Positions 16,322 through 25,049 of a DNA stretch of 63,976 bases are shown here, in pieces. Position numbers and translations under genes: made by a program. Source of the DNA: JBOGXA01 sp050694175 (GTDB lineage Bacteria; Actinomycetota; CADDZG01; WHSQ01); assembly GCA_050694175.1 (NCBI GenBank), contig JBOGXA010000022.1, positions 1 to 63,976 of the forward strand. Direction: 5' to 3'. Positions within the stretch are counted from its first letter, which is position 1, and the number at the start of each line of letters is the position of its first letter. The notes under the pieces are model-generated. The model made no database searches and was not told where the DNA came from. It worked only from the letters and a program-made list of their open reading frames with translations.

Positions 16322-17464
16322 TCAATACGCATTGGGCGTAGATCCACCCACTATTTGTGCGTAGGCACGCGGATCCGTTGCCCCCTCCGTGCACAGCAGC
16401 AACACTCGATCAAAGGACGCACCCTCGAGCACTCCCCCCCCGGATTCCAGAAGCTCGCGCGCGCCGCCGAGGCCCGCTGCCCCGGTCTCGCCGGCCTCGA
16501 TCCCCTCTCCGGCAAGGACGCGCATCGCTTCGCGCGCGCGGTCGTCCGACATCGCGACGAAAGTGTCGAAACCCGCCGAGACGAACGGCCACGCGACGCG
16601 CGACGGGGTGCCGCAGTTGAGGCCGGCCATGATCGACGTGTGGGGGCCGGGGACGGTGACGATCTCTCCCGCCTCGACCGAGGCAAGCACGCACGCCGCC
16701 GCCTCCGGCTCGGCTCCTGCAAGGAAAGGCGCTCGTTCGGCGCCGGGTCCCCGATAGTGACGGGCGGCCGCGGCCCCCAGGGCTCCCACTCCCAGAGGGA
16801 TCATCACGAGGTCCGGGCCGGGGTCGCCGCGCTCGCCGAGCTCATCGTCGATCTCGAAGAAGATGGTCGAGTAGCCGTCGATCACCCAGCGCGGGACGTC
16901 CTCGTAACCGGGCCATGATGTGTCCGATATGACGAGGCAGTTGGCCGCGGCCTCCTCGGCGGAGCGCGCAACGACATCGTCGTAGGTGCCGTCGACGACC
17001 TCGCACGACGCCCCCTCACCCTCGATCGCCTCGATCCGCGCCGCGGCCGTCCCGGCCGGTACGAAGATGCGCCCGTCCAGCCGCAGCAGCTTCGCCATGC
17101 GGGCCACGGCACGACCGTGGTTCCCATCGGTTGCAGCCGCCAGTGCGAGAGGCCGGTACGGAGTCAGGGCGGTGGCGAGGTCGGCGATCGTCGACCATTC
17201 GGGAAGACCGCCGACGAGCCTGTCGAGCGCTCGGTAAACGGCCCACGAGGCCCCGAGGATCTTGAAGGATGGCAGGCCGATCCGCGCCGACTCGTCCTTG
17301 ACCCAGACCCGCTCCACGCCGAGCCAGCGGGCGACGCCGGGGGCGTCGACCAGCGGAGTGCGCGCGTACTCGGGAAGTCGGGTATGGAAGGCCATCGGCG
17401 CGCGCGTCGGGGGGGCCCCGCCCGGCATCTCTTCGCGCATGGCGTTCGCGGTTACGCGGCTCAC
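16322..17464 (-). CDS. ygeX: Diaminopropionate ammonia-lyase-like PLP enzyme (YgeX family)
   Basis: 380 residues from GTG 17464. Fold-type II PLP enzyme: the Schiff-base lysine lies in LPSFKILGASWAVYR, and the glycine-rich phosphate loop in PLGVGALGAAAARH. Both acid residues that E. coli DAPAL uses for alpha,beta-elimination are kept: the aspartate in ATDGNHGRAVA and the one in SDTSWPGYEDVP. The enzyme splits 2,3-diaminopropionate to pyruvate and two ammonia. In the purine pathway this is the last carbon-yielding step. Start: GTG 17464 overlaps the hydantoinase stop as GTGA; ATG 17440 is the alternative and neither has a strong ribosome site. The open frame to 17761 is an antisense shadow of the hydantoinase gene. 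It forms a two-gene operon with the hydantoinase. Confidence 0.87.
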   Translation of the reverse strand: MSRVTANAMREEMPGGAPPTRAPMAFHTRLPEYARTPLVDAPGVARWLGVERVWVKDESARIGLPSFKILGASWAVYRALDRLVGGLPEWSTIADLATALTPYRPLALAAATDGNHGRAVARMAKLLRLDGRIFVPAGTAAARIEAIEGEGASCEVVDGTYDDVVARSAEEAAANCLVISDTSWPGYEDVPRWVIDGYSTIFFEIDDELGERGDPGPDLVMIPLGVGALGAAAARHYRGPGAERAPFLAGAEPEAAACVLASVEAGEIVTVPGPHTSIMAGLNCGTPSRVAWPFVSAGFDTFVAMSDDRAREAMRVLAGEGIEAGETGAAGLGGARELLESGGGVLEGASFDRVLLLCTEGATDPRAYAQIVGGSTPNAY

Positions 17465-18894
17465 TCGACGAGTCCGCTCGGCCCCCGGGGCACGTATCTG
17501 CCCCACCCGGGTTCCCCCCGCGGCTCGCCGTCTTGTGCGACCAACCGCCCGCGCGACCAGACGTGGGACGGCCACCCCGTGACCGTGATGTGCTCGTAGG
17601 GCGAGTAGTCCACGTTCATGTGCAGTCGCTCCGGGACGAGGGGCCGTTCGGCGTGCACGTCGAACACGACGACGTCTGCATCCGCTCCCGCCACCAGAGC
17701 ACCCTTCGACGGATAAAGACCGAACAGCTTGGCGGGAGCGGTGCAACAGTGATCCACCCATGCCTCAACCGACATCGAACCCGCGTCCACCTTCTGATAG
17801 ATGAGCGCGAGGCGCGTCTCGATCCCCGGCATCCCACCGGGGATGTCGGTGAAGTCCCGCCATCCCCTGCCGGACAGCCCTCTCCTCCTGTCTGCGTCGG
17901 TGAACGGACAGTGATCCGTGGACACGACCTGAAGGTAACCCCGCTCCAGCCCTTCCCACAGTTCCTCGCCGTGGTGGCCGTCTCGCAGCGGGGGCGCGCA
18001 CACGTAGTGCGCGGCTTTGTCGGGCGCGTCTTCGTAGCGTTCCGCCGCCAGATAGAGGTATTGAGGGCATGTTTCGGCGAAGAACGGCAGCCCCCGGTCT
18101 CGTGCCCACCGAACCTCCTCGAGTGCGTCGGCGCTCGACAGATGCACGACGTAACAGGGTGCGCTCGCGGCCTCGGCCATTCGGACGGCCCGCGCGACCG
18201 CGTCGGCCTCGGCTCGAGGGGGGCGAGCCCTCGCGTGCCAGCGCGGCTCCGTGTGTCCGTCAGCCAGCATCTGCCCGCGCAGACGTCCTATGGTGTCATC
18301 GTCCTCGCAGTGAAGGCATACGAGTGCGCCGCGCTCCCCCGCTGCTGCGAGCATCTCGAAGATGACATCATCCGGCACCATCAAGCGGTCGGGGTAGGTC
18401 ATGTAGAGCTTGAAGCTCGTGATCCCGGCCTCGACCATCTCGTCGACGATGTCTCCGGCCGGCACCTTCAGCTCGGTGATCGACATGTGGAACCCGTAGT
18501 CGACCGCCGCCTTACCGTCCGCCTTGGCGTGCCAGGCCCCCAAACCCTGGGCAAGCGTTTCGCCGCGGTACGTCGTGGCGAAGTCGATAACCGTCGTCGT
18601 GCCGCCGCACGCCGCGGCGATCGTGCCCGAGGAGAAGTCGTCGGACGATCGCGTCGCGCCCACCTCCATGTCGAGGTGCGTGTGCACGTCGACCGCGCCC
18701 GGGATCACGTAGCGGCCCGCGGCGTCGACGATGGCCGCGCCGGGCTGCTCCCCCACCTGCCCGATCGCCGCAATGCGCTCGCCATCGATGAGCACATCAC
18801 CCGAATGGACGCCGTCGGGGGCCACGACGCGTCCACCCTTGATGAGGATCCGATGCCGGCCGGTCATGGACGGAAGTTTCGCCGGTTGGGCCAT
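17461..18894 (-). CDS. hydA: Dihydropyrimidinase / D-hydantoinase (HyuA/YgeZ type)
   Basis: 477 residues, the normal length for D-hydantoinases. Cyclic amidohydrolase motifs in order: VDVHTHLDM (first two metal histidines, about 69-77), the carboxylated lysine in TSFKLYMTY (about 160), HCEDDDT, VVHLSSADAL, the substrate-contact CAPPLRD and the metal aspartate in STDHCPFT. It hydrolyses cyclic ureides to carbamoyl amino acids. In this context the substrate is probably a five- or six-membered ureide derived from the purine ring, as for YgeZ in E. coli, rather than dihydrouracil. An internal ATG at 18867 is an alternative start. First gene of block B, overlapping ygeX by 4 bp, and divergent to carbamate kinase with a gap of about 100 bp that must hold both promoters. 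Confidence 0.9.
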   Translation of the reverse strand: MAQPAKLPSMTGRHRILIKGGRVVAPDGVHSGDVLIDGERIAAIGQVGEQPGAAIVDAAGRYVIPGAVDVHTHLDMEVGATRSSDDFSSGTIAAACGGTTTVIDFATTYRGETLAQGLGAWHAKADGKAAVDYGFHMSITELKVPAGDIVDEMVEAGITSFKLYMTYPDRLMVPDDVIFEMLAAAGERGALVCLHCEDDDTIGRLRGQMLADGHTEPRWHARARPPRAEADAVARAVRMAEAASAPCYVVHLSSADALEEVRWARDRGLPFFAETCPQYLYLAAERYEDAPDKAAHYVCAPPLRDGHHGEELWEGLERGYLQVVSTDHCPFTDADRRRGLSGRGWRDFTDIPGGMPGIETRLALIYQKVDAGSMSVEAWVDHCCTAPAKLFGLYPSKGALVAGADADVVVFDVHAERPLVPERLHMNVDYSPYEHITVTGWPSHVWSRGRLVAQDGEPRGEPGWGRYVPRGPSGLVE

Positions 18895-18983
18895 CGTTTG
18901 GGAAATCGGGGACCTAAATGGCCCTCAGATTCCCACCCGTTGCGACCTCTCCAAGTGTGTTGCCGCCCGCTTCGGCCCCCCCG

Positions 18984-18989
18984 TACCAT
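18984..18989 (+). promoter_or_regulatory. -10 box (TACCAT) of a leaderless promoter for block C
   Basis: TACCAT ends 6 nt before ATG 18996 of carbamate kinase. GGTGG directly abuts the ATG and is too close to act as a ribosome site. This promoter would drive the six-gene block to 26754. Confidence 0.5.
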
Positions 18990-18995
18990 CGGTGG

Positions 18996-20018
18996 ATGAA
19001 GGGTGACGGGGTGAAGCCCTCTCCGGGGGCCTGGAGCGCGACCCCCATCCTGGTCGTCGCGCTCGGAGGCAACGCCATCTCGCGCGCCGGGGACGAGCCG
19101 TCCGTCGGGGCGCAGTTCGAGCGGACCCGAGCCACGGCCGAGCTTTTGGTCCCCATCATCGAGTCGGGCCGCCACCGGCTCGTCATCACCCACGGCAACG
19201 GGCCCCAGGTGGGCAACATCCTCCTGCGCTCCGACCTCGCCACCGAGGCCGGCGTGCTCCCACCCCTTCCGATCGACTCGGCCGTCGCCGACACCCAGGG
19301 AGCGATGGGTTACATGCTCCAGCAGTGCCTATCGAACGCGCTGTGGGAGTCGGGCATCCGCATCCCCGTCGTTACGGTCGTGACCCAGGTGATCGTCGAC
19401 GAAGACGATCCCGATTTCGCCGATCCCAGCAAGCCGATCGGCCGTTTCTACGACGAGGCCAAGGCCCGCGCTCTTCAGTCCGAGTACGGATGGACCATCA
19501 AGAAGGACAAATCATCGGGCAAGTGGCGCAGGGTTGTTCCGTCCCCCGACCCCAAAGAGATCGTCGAGGAGGACATCGTGCGCGAGCTCCTCGAGGAGGG
19601 GGTCATCGTGATCGCGTGTGGCGGCGGTGGGGTCCCGGTCGTCACCGGCGAAGGGGGGTCCTTGAAAGGGGTCGACGCGGTCATCGACAAGGACCTCGCG
19701 TCCGCCCTGCTCGCGGGAGCGATCGGAGCCGAGATATTTGCAATCGTCACGGAGGTCGACCGCGTCTACATCGATTTCAACGGCCCCAACGAGGCGGGAC
19801 TCGACGACGTCGACATCGATGTCCTCCGGCGCTACCAGGCGGACGATCAGTTTCCCTCCGGATCGATGGGGCCGAAGGTGAAAGCCGCCATCGGCTACAT
19901 CGAGCGCGGCGGAGGCCGGGCCATCATCACGTCGCCCGAGGCCCTCGAAGACGCCCTCGAGGGCAAGGCCGGGACCCATGTCGTGCGCGCCCTTCCCGCG
20001 ACGGGAACGCAGGGGTAG
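18996..20018 (+). CDS. yqeA: Carbamate kinase
   Basis: 340 residues; start at MKGDGVKPSP, since the upstream frame (from 18918) has no family resemblance. Amino-acid-kinase fold with VVALGGNAI near the N-terminus, THGNGPQVGN, the PVVTVVTQVIVDEDDP strand, the carbamate-kinase insert (GWTIKKDKSSGKWRRVVPSP), IACGGGGVPV, VDAVIDKDLASALLA and the closing SMGPKVKAAIGYIE. All active-site lysines expected for the family are present. It makes ATP from carbamoyl phosphate and ADP, with release of ammonia and carbon dioxide. It is the energy-conserving partner for the YgeW-like carbamoyltransferase, as YqeA is thought to be in E. coli. First gene of block C; 6 bp separate it from the next gene. Confidence 0.95.
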   Translation: MKGDGVKPSPGAWSATPILVVALGGNAISRAGDEPSVGAQFERTRATAELLVPIIESGRHRLVITHGNGPQVGNILLRSDLATEAGVLPPLPIDSAVADTQGAMGYMLQQCLSNALWESGIRIPVVTVVTQVIVDEDDPDFADPSKPIGRFYDEAKARALQSEYGWTIKKDKSSGKWRRVVPSPDPKEIVEEDIVRELLEEGVIVIACGGGGVPVVTGEGGSLKGVDAVIDKDLASALLAGAIGAEIFAIVTEVDRVYIDFNGPNEAGLDDVDIDVLRRYQADDQFPSGSMGPKVKAAIGYIERGGGRAIITSPEALEDALEGKAGTHVVRALPATGTQG

Positions 20019-20024
20019 CTGCGA

Positions 20025-20894
20025 ATGGACGTCCTCCAGCCGACCACTCTCCACGAGGCGCTCGAGGCGAAGTCGAACGTGCCCGAGGCCCTTCCCCTCG
20101 CAGGGGGGACGGACCTCATGGTCGAGATCAACTTCGATCACCGGAGACCGGAGGCGATCCTCGATCTGACGCGCGTGCCGGAGCTGTCTGCGTGGGAGCA
20201 ATCGAACGGCACGGTGAGGATGGGGGCCGGAGTGACCTACACCGAGCTGATCGACGCGCTCGCCGCCGAGCTTCCCGGCCTCGCGATTGCGTCGCGAACC
20301 ATCGGCTCTCCCCAGATACGCAATCGCGCGACCGTCGGAGGAAACCTCGGCACGGCGTCCCCCGCGGGGGATGCGCTACCCGTTCTTCTGGCAACGGGCT
20401 CAGAGGTCGAGGTCGCATCGACGCGCGGCACGCGGCACCTCACGATGGCGGAATTCATAACCGGCCCGAAGAGAAACGCCTTAGAAGACGACGAGCTCAT
20501 CGTCGCGGTTCACATCCCGAAAGCTCGCGGCCCACAACAATTCTCGAAGATCGGCACCCGCAACGCGATGGTCATCGCGGTCGCGTCCTTCTGCGTCGCG
20601 CTGGATGCTAGCAACCGCCGCGTCGGAACCGGCATCGGATCGGCGGGCCCGACACCGCTGAAAGCCGACACCGCCGAACGATTCATCGAAAGAGCTCTTG
20701 CCGATAACGACGCGTGGGAGAAGCGCACACGGTTGTCGGAGGCACAGCTCGCGAAGTTCGGCACCCTCGTTGCGGCCGCGTCGTCTCCGATCGACGACGT
20801 GCGCGGTCTCGCTTCGTATCGGAGTCACGCAGTGGCCGTCATGGCTCGCAGGACGCTGACGTGGGCCTGGTCCGAATACTGCGAGAATCGGTGA
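20025..20894 (+). CDS. Xanthine dehydrogenase FAD-binding subunit (PucC/YgfM type)
   Basis: 289 residues. The N-terminal FAD domain shows ALPLAGGTDLMVEI (about 23-36) and the phosphate-binding GSPQIRNRATVGGNLGTASPAGD (about 91-113). The C-terminal CO-dehydrogenase flavoprotein domain follows to the end. It passes electrons from the iron-sulfur clusters to NAD or another acceptor. Genes for the 2Fe-2S and molybdenum subunits stand two positions apart, with an 8-oxoguanine deaminase inserted between them. It could also serve the fused XDH of block A, which has no flavin domain. Its stop overlaps the next ATG (TGATG at 20892-20896). Confidence 0.92.
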   Translation: MDVLQPTTLHEALEAKSNVPEALPLAGGTDLMVEINFDHRRPEAILDLTRVPELSAWEQSNGTVRMGAGVTYTELIDALAAELPGLAIASRTIGSPQIRNRATVGGNLGTASPAGDALPVLLATGSEVEVASTRGTRHLTMAEFITGPKRNALEDDELIVAVHIPKARGPQQFSKIGTRNAMVIAVASFCVALDASNRRVGTGIGSAGPTPLKADTAERFIERALADNDAWEKRTRLSEAQLAKFGTLVAAASSPIDDVRGLASYRSHAVAVMARRTLTWAWSEYCENR

Positions 20895-21361
20895 TGCGAG
20901 TTCACCTCACCGTTAACGGCGGCGAGCACGACGTCGACGACGTCTGGCCCGGTGAGAGCCTGCTCTACGTCCTGCGGGAACGCATGGGCATGCCCGGGTC
21001 GAAGAACGCGTGCGAACAGGGCGAGTGCGGATCGTGCTCCGTCTACATGGACGGGGTGCTCGTGTGCGCGTGTCTCGTGCTCGCCGCTCAGGCCCACGGC
21101 CGGACGGTAATTACCGTCGAAGGTCTTCTCGCGGAGGAGGGTCTGCATCCGGTCCAGGAGGCGTTCCTCGAAACCGGCGCGGTGCAATGCGGGTTCTGCA
21201 CGCCGGGGCTGATCGTCGCAACGCACGAGCTGCTGGGTCGCAATCCGGCGCCGACCGACGGCGAGATCCGTGAGGCGCTCGCCGGAAATCTGTGCCGCTG
21301 CACGGGCTACGAGAAGATCCTCGACGCGGTGCACCTGGCCGCAGCCAGGATGGGGACATGA
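20894..21361 (+). CDS. Xanthine dehydrogenase 2Fe-2S subunit (PucE type)
   Basis: 155 residues from the ATG in the TGATG overlap at 20892; the longer frame from 20714 is an antisense-like shadow of the FAD subunit. Two [2Fe-2S] domains: the ferredoxin-like part has the ACEQGECGSCSVYMDG motif and a further cysteine at VCACL; the helical part has VQCGFCTPG and NLCRCTGYEKI. Together with the FAD and molybdenum subunits it forms a classical three-subunit xanthine dehydrogenase. The stop overlaps the next ATG by 4 bp (ATGA, 21358-21361). Confidence 0.95.
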   Translation: MRVHLTVNGGEHDVDDVWPGESLLYVLRERMGMPGSKNACEQGECGSCSVYMDGVLVCACLVLAAQAHGRTVITVEGLLAEEGLHPVQEAFLETGAVQCGFCTPGLIVATHELLGRNPAPTDGEIREALAGNLCRCTGYEKILDAVHLAAARMGT

Positions 21362-22719
21362 ACGAAGCGCCCATCGTCATCGACGGATGCGCGATCGCGA
21401 CCATGGACCCCGACGGGCGCGAGTTCGCATCGGGGCGCATCGTCGTCGAATCGGGGCGCATAGCTGCGATCGGAGAGGGGTCGTCCACGCCCATCGGCGA
21501 CGCGGACACGATCGACGGAAGGGGCCTGCTGGCCACGCCCGGCCTGATCAATTGTCACCACCATCTGTACCAGTGGTTGACGCGGGGACAAGCGCAGCAG
21601 GCGACGCTCTTCGAATGGCTGACCGCGCTCTACCCGAAGTGGGCCCACATCGACGAGGAGTCGGTCGCGGCGGCCGCACGCGCGGCCCTGGCCGCCCTTG
21701 CGCTGTCGGGCTGCACGACATCGACCGATCATCACTATCTCTTCCCGCAGGGTAGCGGGGACCTTCTTGCCGCCGAGATCGACGCGGCGCGCGAAGTCGG
21801 GCTCAGGTTCCACCCCTGCCGCGGATCAATGGATCTCGGCGCCTCCAGCGGGGGTCTGCCGCCCGACCACGTGGTCGAGGGCACGGATGCGATCCTGAGC
21901 GCGACAGCGGACGCTATCGACCGCTACCACGATCCATCCTCGGACTCGATGCTCCAGATCGCGGTCGCGCCGTGCTCTCCTTTCTCGGTCACCAAAGAGC
22001 TGATGGCGGAGTCGGCGGAACTCGCCCGCTCCAAGTCCGTGCGCCTGCACACCCACCTGGCCGAGACGACCGATGAGGACGATTTCTGCCGGGAGCAATA
22101 CGGGATGAAGCCGGTCGACTTCCTCGACTCTCTTGGCTGGCTCGGAGAGGACGTGTGGCTGGCCCACTGCATCCATCTCAACGACGACGAGGTCGCCCGC
22201 TTGGGTACGAGCGGCACGGGCGTCGCGCACTGCCCCAGCTCGAACGCGCGGCTGGGCGCCGGAACCGCCCCGGTGGCCGACCTGCTGGCGGCCGGCGTGC
22301 CCGTCGGGCTGGGCGCGGACGGTGCGGCCTCCAACGAATCCGGCGAGCTGGCGGTCGAGATGCGGGCGGCGCTGCTCGCCGCTCGGACCAGGGGTGGGCC
22401 CGCGGCGCTGACGGCGCGCGATGCCTTAGCGCTGGCGACCACAAACGGGGCGCGCTGTCTGGGACGGGACGGAGCCATCGGATCCCTGGAGGCCGGGAAG
22501 CTAGCGGACATCGCCCTGTGGCGGATCGACGATCTCGCGCACGCCGGCATCACCGACCCCGTGGCGGCGCTTGTTCTCGGCCCACCACCGCGCGTGCACG
22601 TGCTTCTTGTTGCCGGCCGGCGAGTGGTTGCCGACGGCCGGCTCACGACCACCGACATCGAACGAGTAACCCGTGAGGTCGCGGCGGCCTGCAAGAAACT
22701 CGAGGAGCGCAGCCGGTGA
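21358..22719 (+). CDS. 8-oxoguanine deaminase
   Basis: 453 residues. Amidohydrolase of the TrzN/AtzA branch: LINCHHHLYQWLTRG holds the first metal histidines (about 63-65), STDHHYLFPQGSGDLLAAEI follows, then the CRGSMDLGASSGGLPPD segment that is characteristic of 8-oxoguanine deaminases, LHTHLAETTDEDDFC, LAHCIHLND and GLGADGAASNE for the metal aspartate. It converts 8-oxoguanine (and isocytosine) to urate and ammonia, so it would feed damaged guanine straight into the urate pool made by the two xanthine dehydrogenases. Its position inside an XDH operon fits. Coupled by 4-bp overlaps to the genes on both sides. Confidence 0.88.
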   Translation: MNEAPIVIDGCAIATMDPDGREFASGRIVVESGRIAAIGEGSSTPIGDADTIDGRGLLATPGLINCHHHLYQWLTRGQAQQATLFEWLTALYPKWAHIDEESVAAAARAALAALALSGCTTSTDHHYLFPQGSGDLLAAEIDAAREVGLRFHPCRGSMDLGASSGGLPPDHVVEGTDAILSATADAIDRYHDPSSDSMLQIAVAPCSPFSVTKELMAESAELARSKSVRLHTHLAETTDEDDFCREQYGMKPVDFLDSLGWLGEDVWLAHCIHLNDDEVARLGTSGTGVAHCPSSNARLGAGTAPVADLLAAGVPVGLGADGAASNESGELAVEMRAALLAARTRGGPAALTARDALALATTNGARCLGRDGAIGSLEAGKLADIALWRIDDLAHAGITDPVAALVLGPPPRVHVLLVAGRRVVADGRLTTTDIERVTREVAAACKKLEERSR

Positions 22720-25049
22720 AGGGCCAAACCACGACCAGGACCGGTCCGCTCGTAATCGATCCGGGGTCACGCGAGCACGTCAGAGGCGTCGTCGGCGACA
22801 GCGCTCCGCGCCCGGACGGTATCCCCAAAGTCAAGGGTGAGTTCGCGTACTCGTCGGATCTGTGGGCCGAGGGCATGCTGTGGGGTGCGACCGTCCGCAG
22901 CCCCCACGTGCGCGCTAGCCTCGGTGCAATCGATCCGAGCGACGCGCTGGCGGTGCCCGGAGTGCACGCGATTCTCACCCACGAGGACGTGCCCGGGCGC
23001 AAAACATGCGGTCTCGAGTTCACCGACCAGCCGGTGCTTGCGTGGGCCGACATCCGCTACCAGGGAGAGCCCGTGGCGCTTGTGGCCGCCGATCATCCCG
23101 AGACCGCCCGCCGCGCCGCCGAGCGTGTGCGCGTCGACTACGAACAACTCGAGCCACTCGTCGATCCGGAGTATGCGCTGAGCGACGACGCGCCGAGGCT
23201 TCACGACAACGGCAACGTCATCCGCCACGTGATGATCCGCCATGGCGAGGGAGATTTCGACGCGGACGTCGTCGTGCAGGGCGATTACCAGGTGGGCATG
23301 CAGGATCAGGCTTTCCTCGGGCCCGAGTCGGGCCTCGCGGTGCCCGATGGAGACGGCGGCGTCGATCTGTACGTCTCCACCCAGTGGCTGCACGTCGACC
23401 GTGACCAGGTGGCGGCAAGTCTCGGGCTGCCCGCCGAGAAGGTTCGGATCACACTGGCGGGAGTCGGAGGAGCGTTCGGCGCGCGCGAAGACCTCTCCAT
23501 CCAGATCCATTGCTGCATGCTTGCCCTCGCGACGAACCGGCCGGTGAAGATGATGTACTCGCGGACGGAGTCGTTCGTCGGTCACGTGCACAGGCATCCC
23601 GCCAGGCTTCACTACGAGCACGGCGCCACCCGCGACGGCGAGCTCGTCTACGTGAGAGCCCGCATAGTGCTCGACGGCGGTGCCTATGCCTCGAGCTCGA
23701 CTGCCGTCGCCGCCAACGCTGCGTGCTTCGCGTGCGGGCCGTACGACGTGCCGAACGCGGCCATCGACAGCTACGCCGTCTACACGAACAACCCGCCGTG
23801 CGGAGCGATGCGCGGCTTCGGTGCGGTTCAGGTCGCCTTCGTGTACGAGACCCAGATGGATCGGCTCGCCGCGGAGCTGGGCATTGACCCCGTCGAACTC
23901 CGCATCGCCAACGCGATGACCGAGGGTTCGCGGCTGCCGACGGGCCAGCAGGTCGGGAGCCCGGCCCCCGTCGCGGAGCTGCTCGAGAGGGTGCGTGCCG
24001 CGACGCTTCCCCCCGAACCACCGCACGATGTGACCGACCTGCGGGCACTCCCGGGGGGTGTGTCCAACACCACGCACGGCGAGGGCGTGAGGCGGGGGGT
24101 CGGCTTCGCCGTCGGGTTCAAGAACGTCTGCTACTCGGAGGGCTTCGACGACTACTCGACTGCGCGCGTGCGCCTGTCTGCGCCCGGCGGTGAACCGGTT
24201 GCGGAGATCCACACGGCGGCCGCGGAGGTGGGCCAGGGACTCAACACCGTGCAGGTGCAGATCGCTCGCACCGAGCTGGCCGTCGAGAACGTCGTGCTCC
24301 TGCCCGCGGACACAGCCGTGGGCTCGGCGGGCTCTTCGTCTGCGTCGCGGCAGACATACATGACCGGCGGGGCCGTCAGGCTCGCGTGTGAGGCGGTCAG
24401 AAAACGACTCTTAGCCATGGTTGCGGCCGGCCTCGGCGAGGATCCCGGTGACCTAACCCTCGATGGAGGAAAGGTGCACTCGGAGGCGCGCGGCGTGGTC
24501 GCCTCGATAGCAGATGTGCTGGGCGATGAAGTCATCGACGCGACGCGCGAGTTCCGCCATCGCAAGACACAACCCCTCGATCCCAAAACGGGTCGTGGCG
24601 ATGCGCATGTCCAGTTCGCGTTCGCGGCGCACAGGGCCGTAGTCGACATCGACATCGAGCTCGGGCTCGTCAAGGTCGTCGAGCTGGCGACGGCCCAGGA
24701 CGTCGGGAAGGCGATAAACCCGCAGGCGGTCGAGGGTCAGATCGAGGGCGGCTGCGCGCAGGGTCTGGGCCTGGCTCTGATGGAAGAGATCCAGGTCGCG
24801 GACGGAGCCATCCAGAACGCCTCCTTCACCGACTACCTCATCCCCACGATCCTGGATATGCCCCCCGTCCATACCGAGATCCTCGAGCTGGCCGATCCCA
24901 ATGCGCCGTACGGCCTGCGCGGAGTCGGGGAGCCGCCGACCATCTCGTCGACGCCGGCCATCGTGAGCGCGCTGCGGGCGGCGTCGGGCAGACCGCTCAC
25001 GCGCGTCCCGGTGCGTCCCCACGACCTCGTGGACGTTAGCGATGAGTGA
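22716..25049 (+). CDS. Xanthine dehydrogenase molybdenum-binding subunit (PucD type)
   Basis: 777 residues. N-terminal aldehyde-oxidase a/b hammerhead (about 30-140: DGIPKVKGEFAYSSD...), then the molybdopterin-binding domain with GVGGAFGAREDLSIQ, NPPCGAMRGFGAVQ (the arginine near the Mo site), the cofactor loop AAEVGQGLNTVQVQIA and YGLRGVGEPP with the catalytic glutamate close to the end. It hydroxylates hypoxanthine and xanthine at carbon. The FAD and 2Fe-2S partners are just upstream. This is a second, independent molybdenum hydroxylase beside the fused enzyme at 5225. GTG start in a GTGA overlap with the deaminase; the stop overlaps adenine deaminase by 8 bp. Confidence 0.93.
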   Translation: MKGQTTTRTGPLVIDPGSREHVRGVVGDSAPRPDGIPKVKGEFAYSSDLWAEGMLWGATVRSPHVRASLGAIDPSDALAVPGVHAILTHEDVPGRKTCGLEFTDQPVLAWADIRYQGEPVALVAADHPETARRAAERVRVDYEQLEPLVDPEYALSDDAPRLHDNGNVIRHVMIRHGEGDFDADVVVQGDYQVGMQDQAFLGPESGLAVPDGDGGVDLYVSTQWLHVDRDQVAASLGLPAEKVRITLAGVGGAFGAREDLSIQIHCCMLALATNRPVKMMYSRTESFVGHVHRHPARLHYEHGATRDGELVYVRARIVLDGGAYASSSTAVAANAACFACGPYDVPNAAIDSYAVYTNNPPCGAMRGFGAVQVAFVYETQMDRLAAELGIDPVELRIANAMTEGSRLPTGQQVGSPAPVAELLERVRAATLPPEPPHDVTDLRALPGGVSNTTHGEGVRRGVGFAVGFKNVCYSEGFDDYSTARVRLSAPGGEPVAEIHTAAAEVGQGLNTVQVQIARTELAVENVVLLPADTAVGSAGSSSASRQTYMTGGAVRLACEAVRKRLLAMVAAGLGEDPGDLTLDGGKVHSEARGVVASIADVLGDEVIDATREFRHRKTQPLDPKTGRGDAHVQFAFAAHRAVVDIDIELGLVKVVELATAQDVGKAINPQAVEGQIEGGCAQGLGLALMEEIQVADGAIQNASFTDYLIPTILDMPPVHTEILELADPNAPYGLRGVGEPPTISSTPAIVSALRAASGRPLTRVPVRPHDLVDVSDE

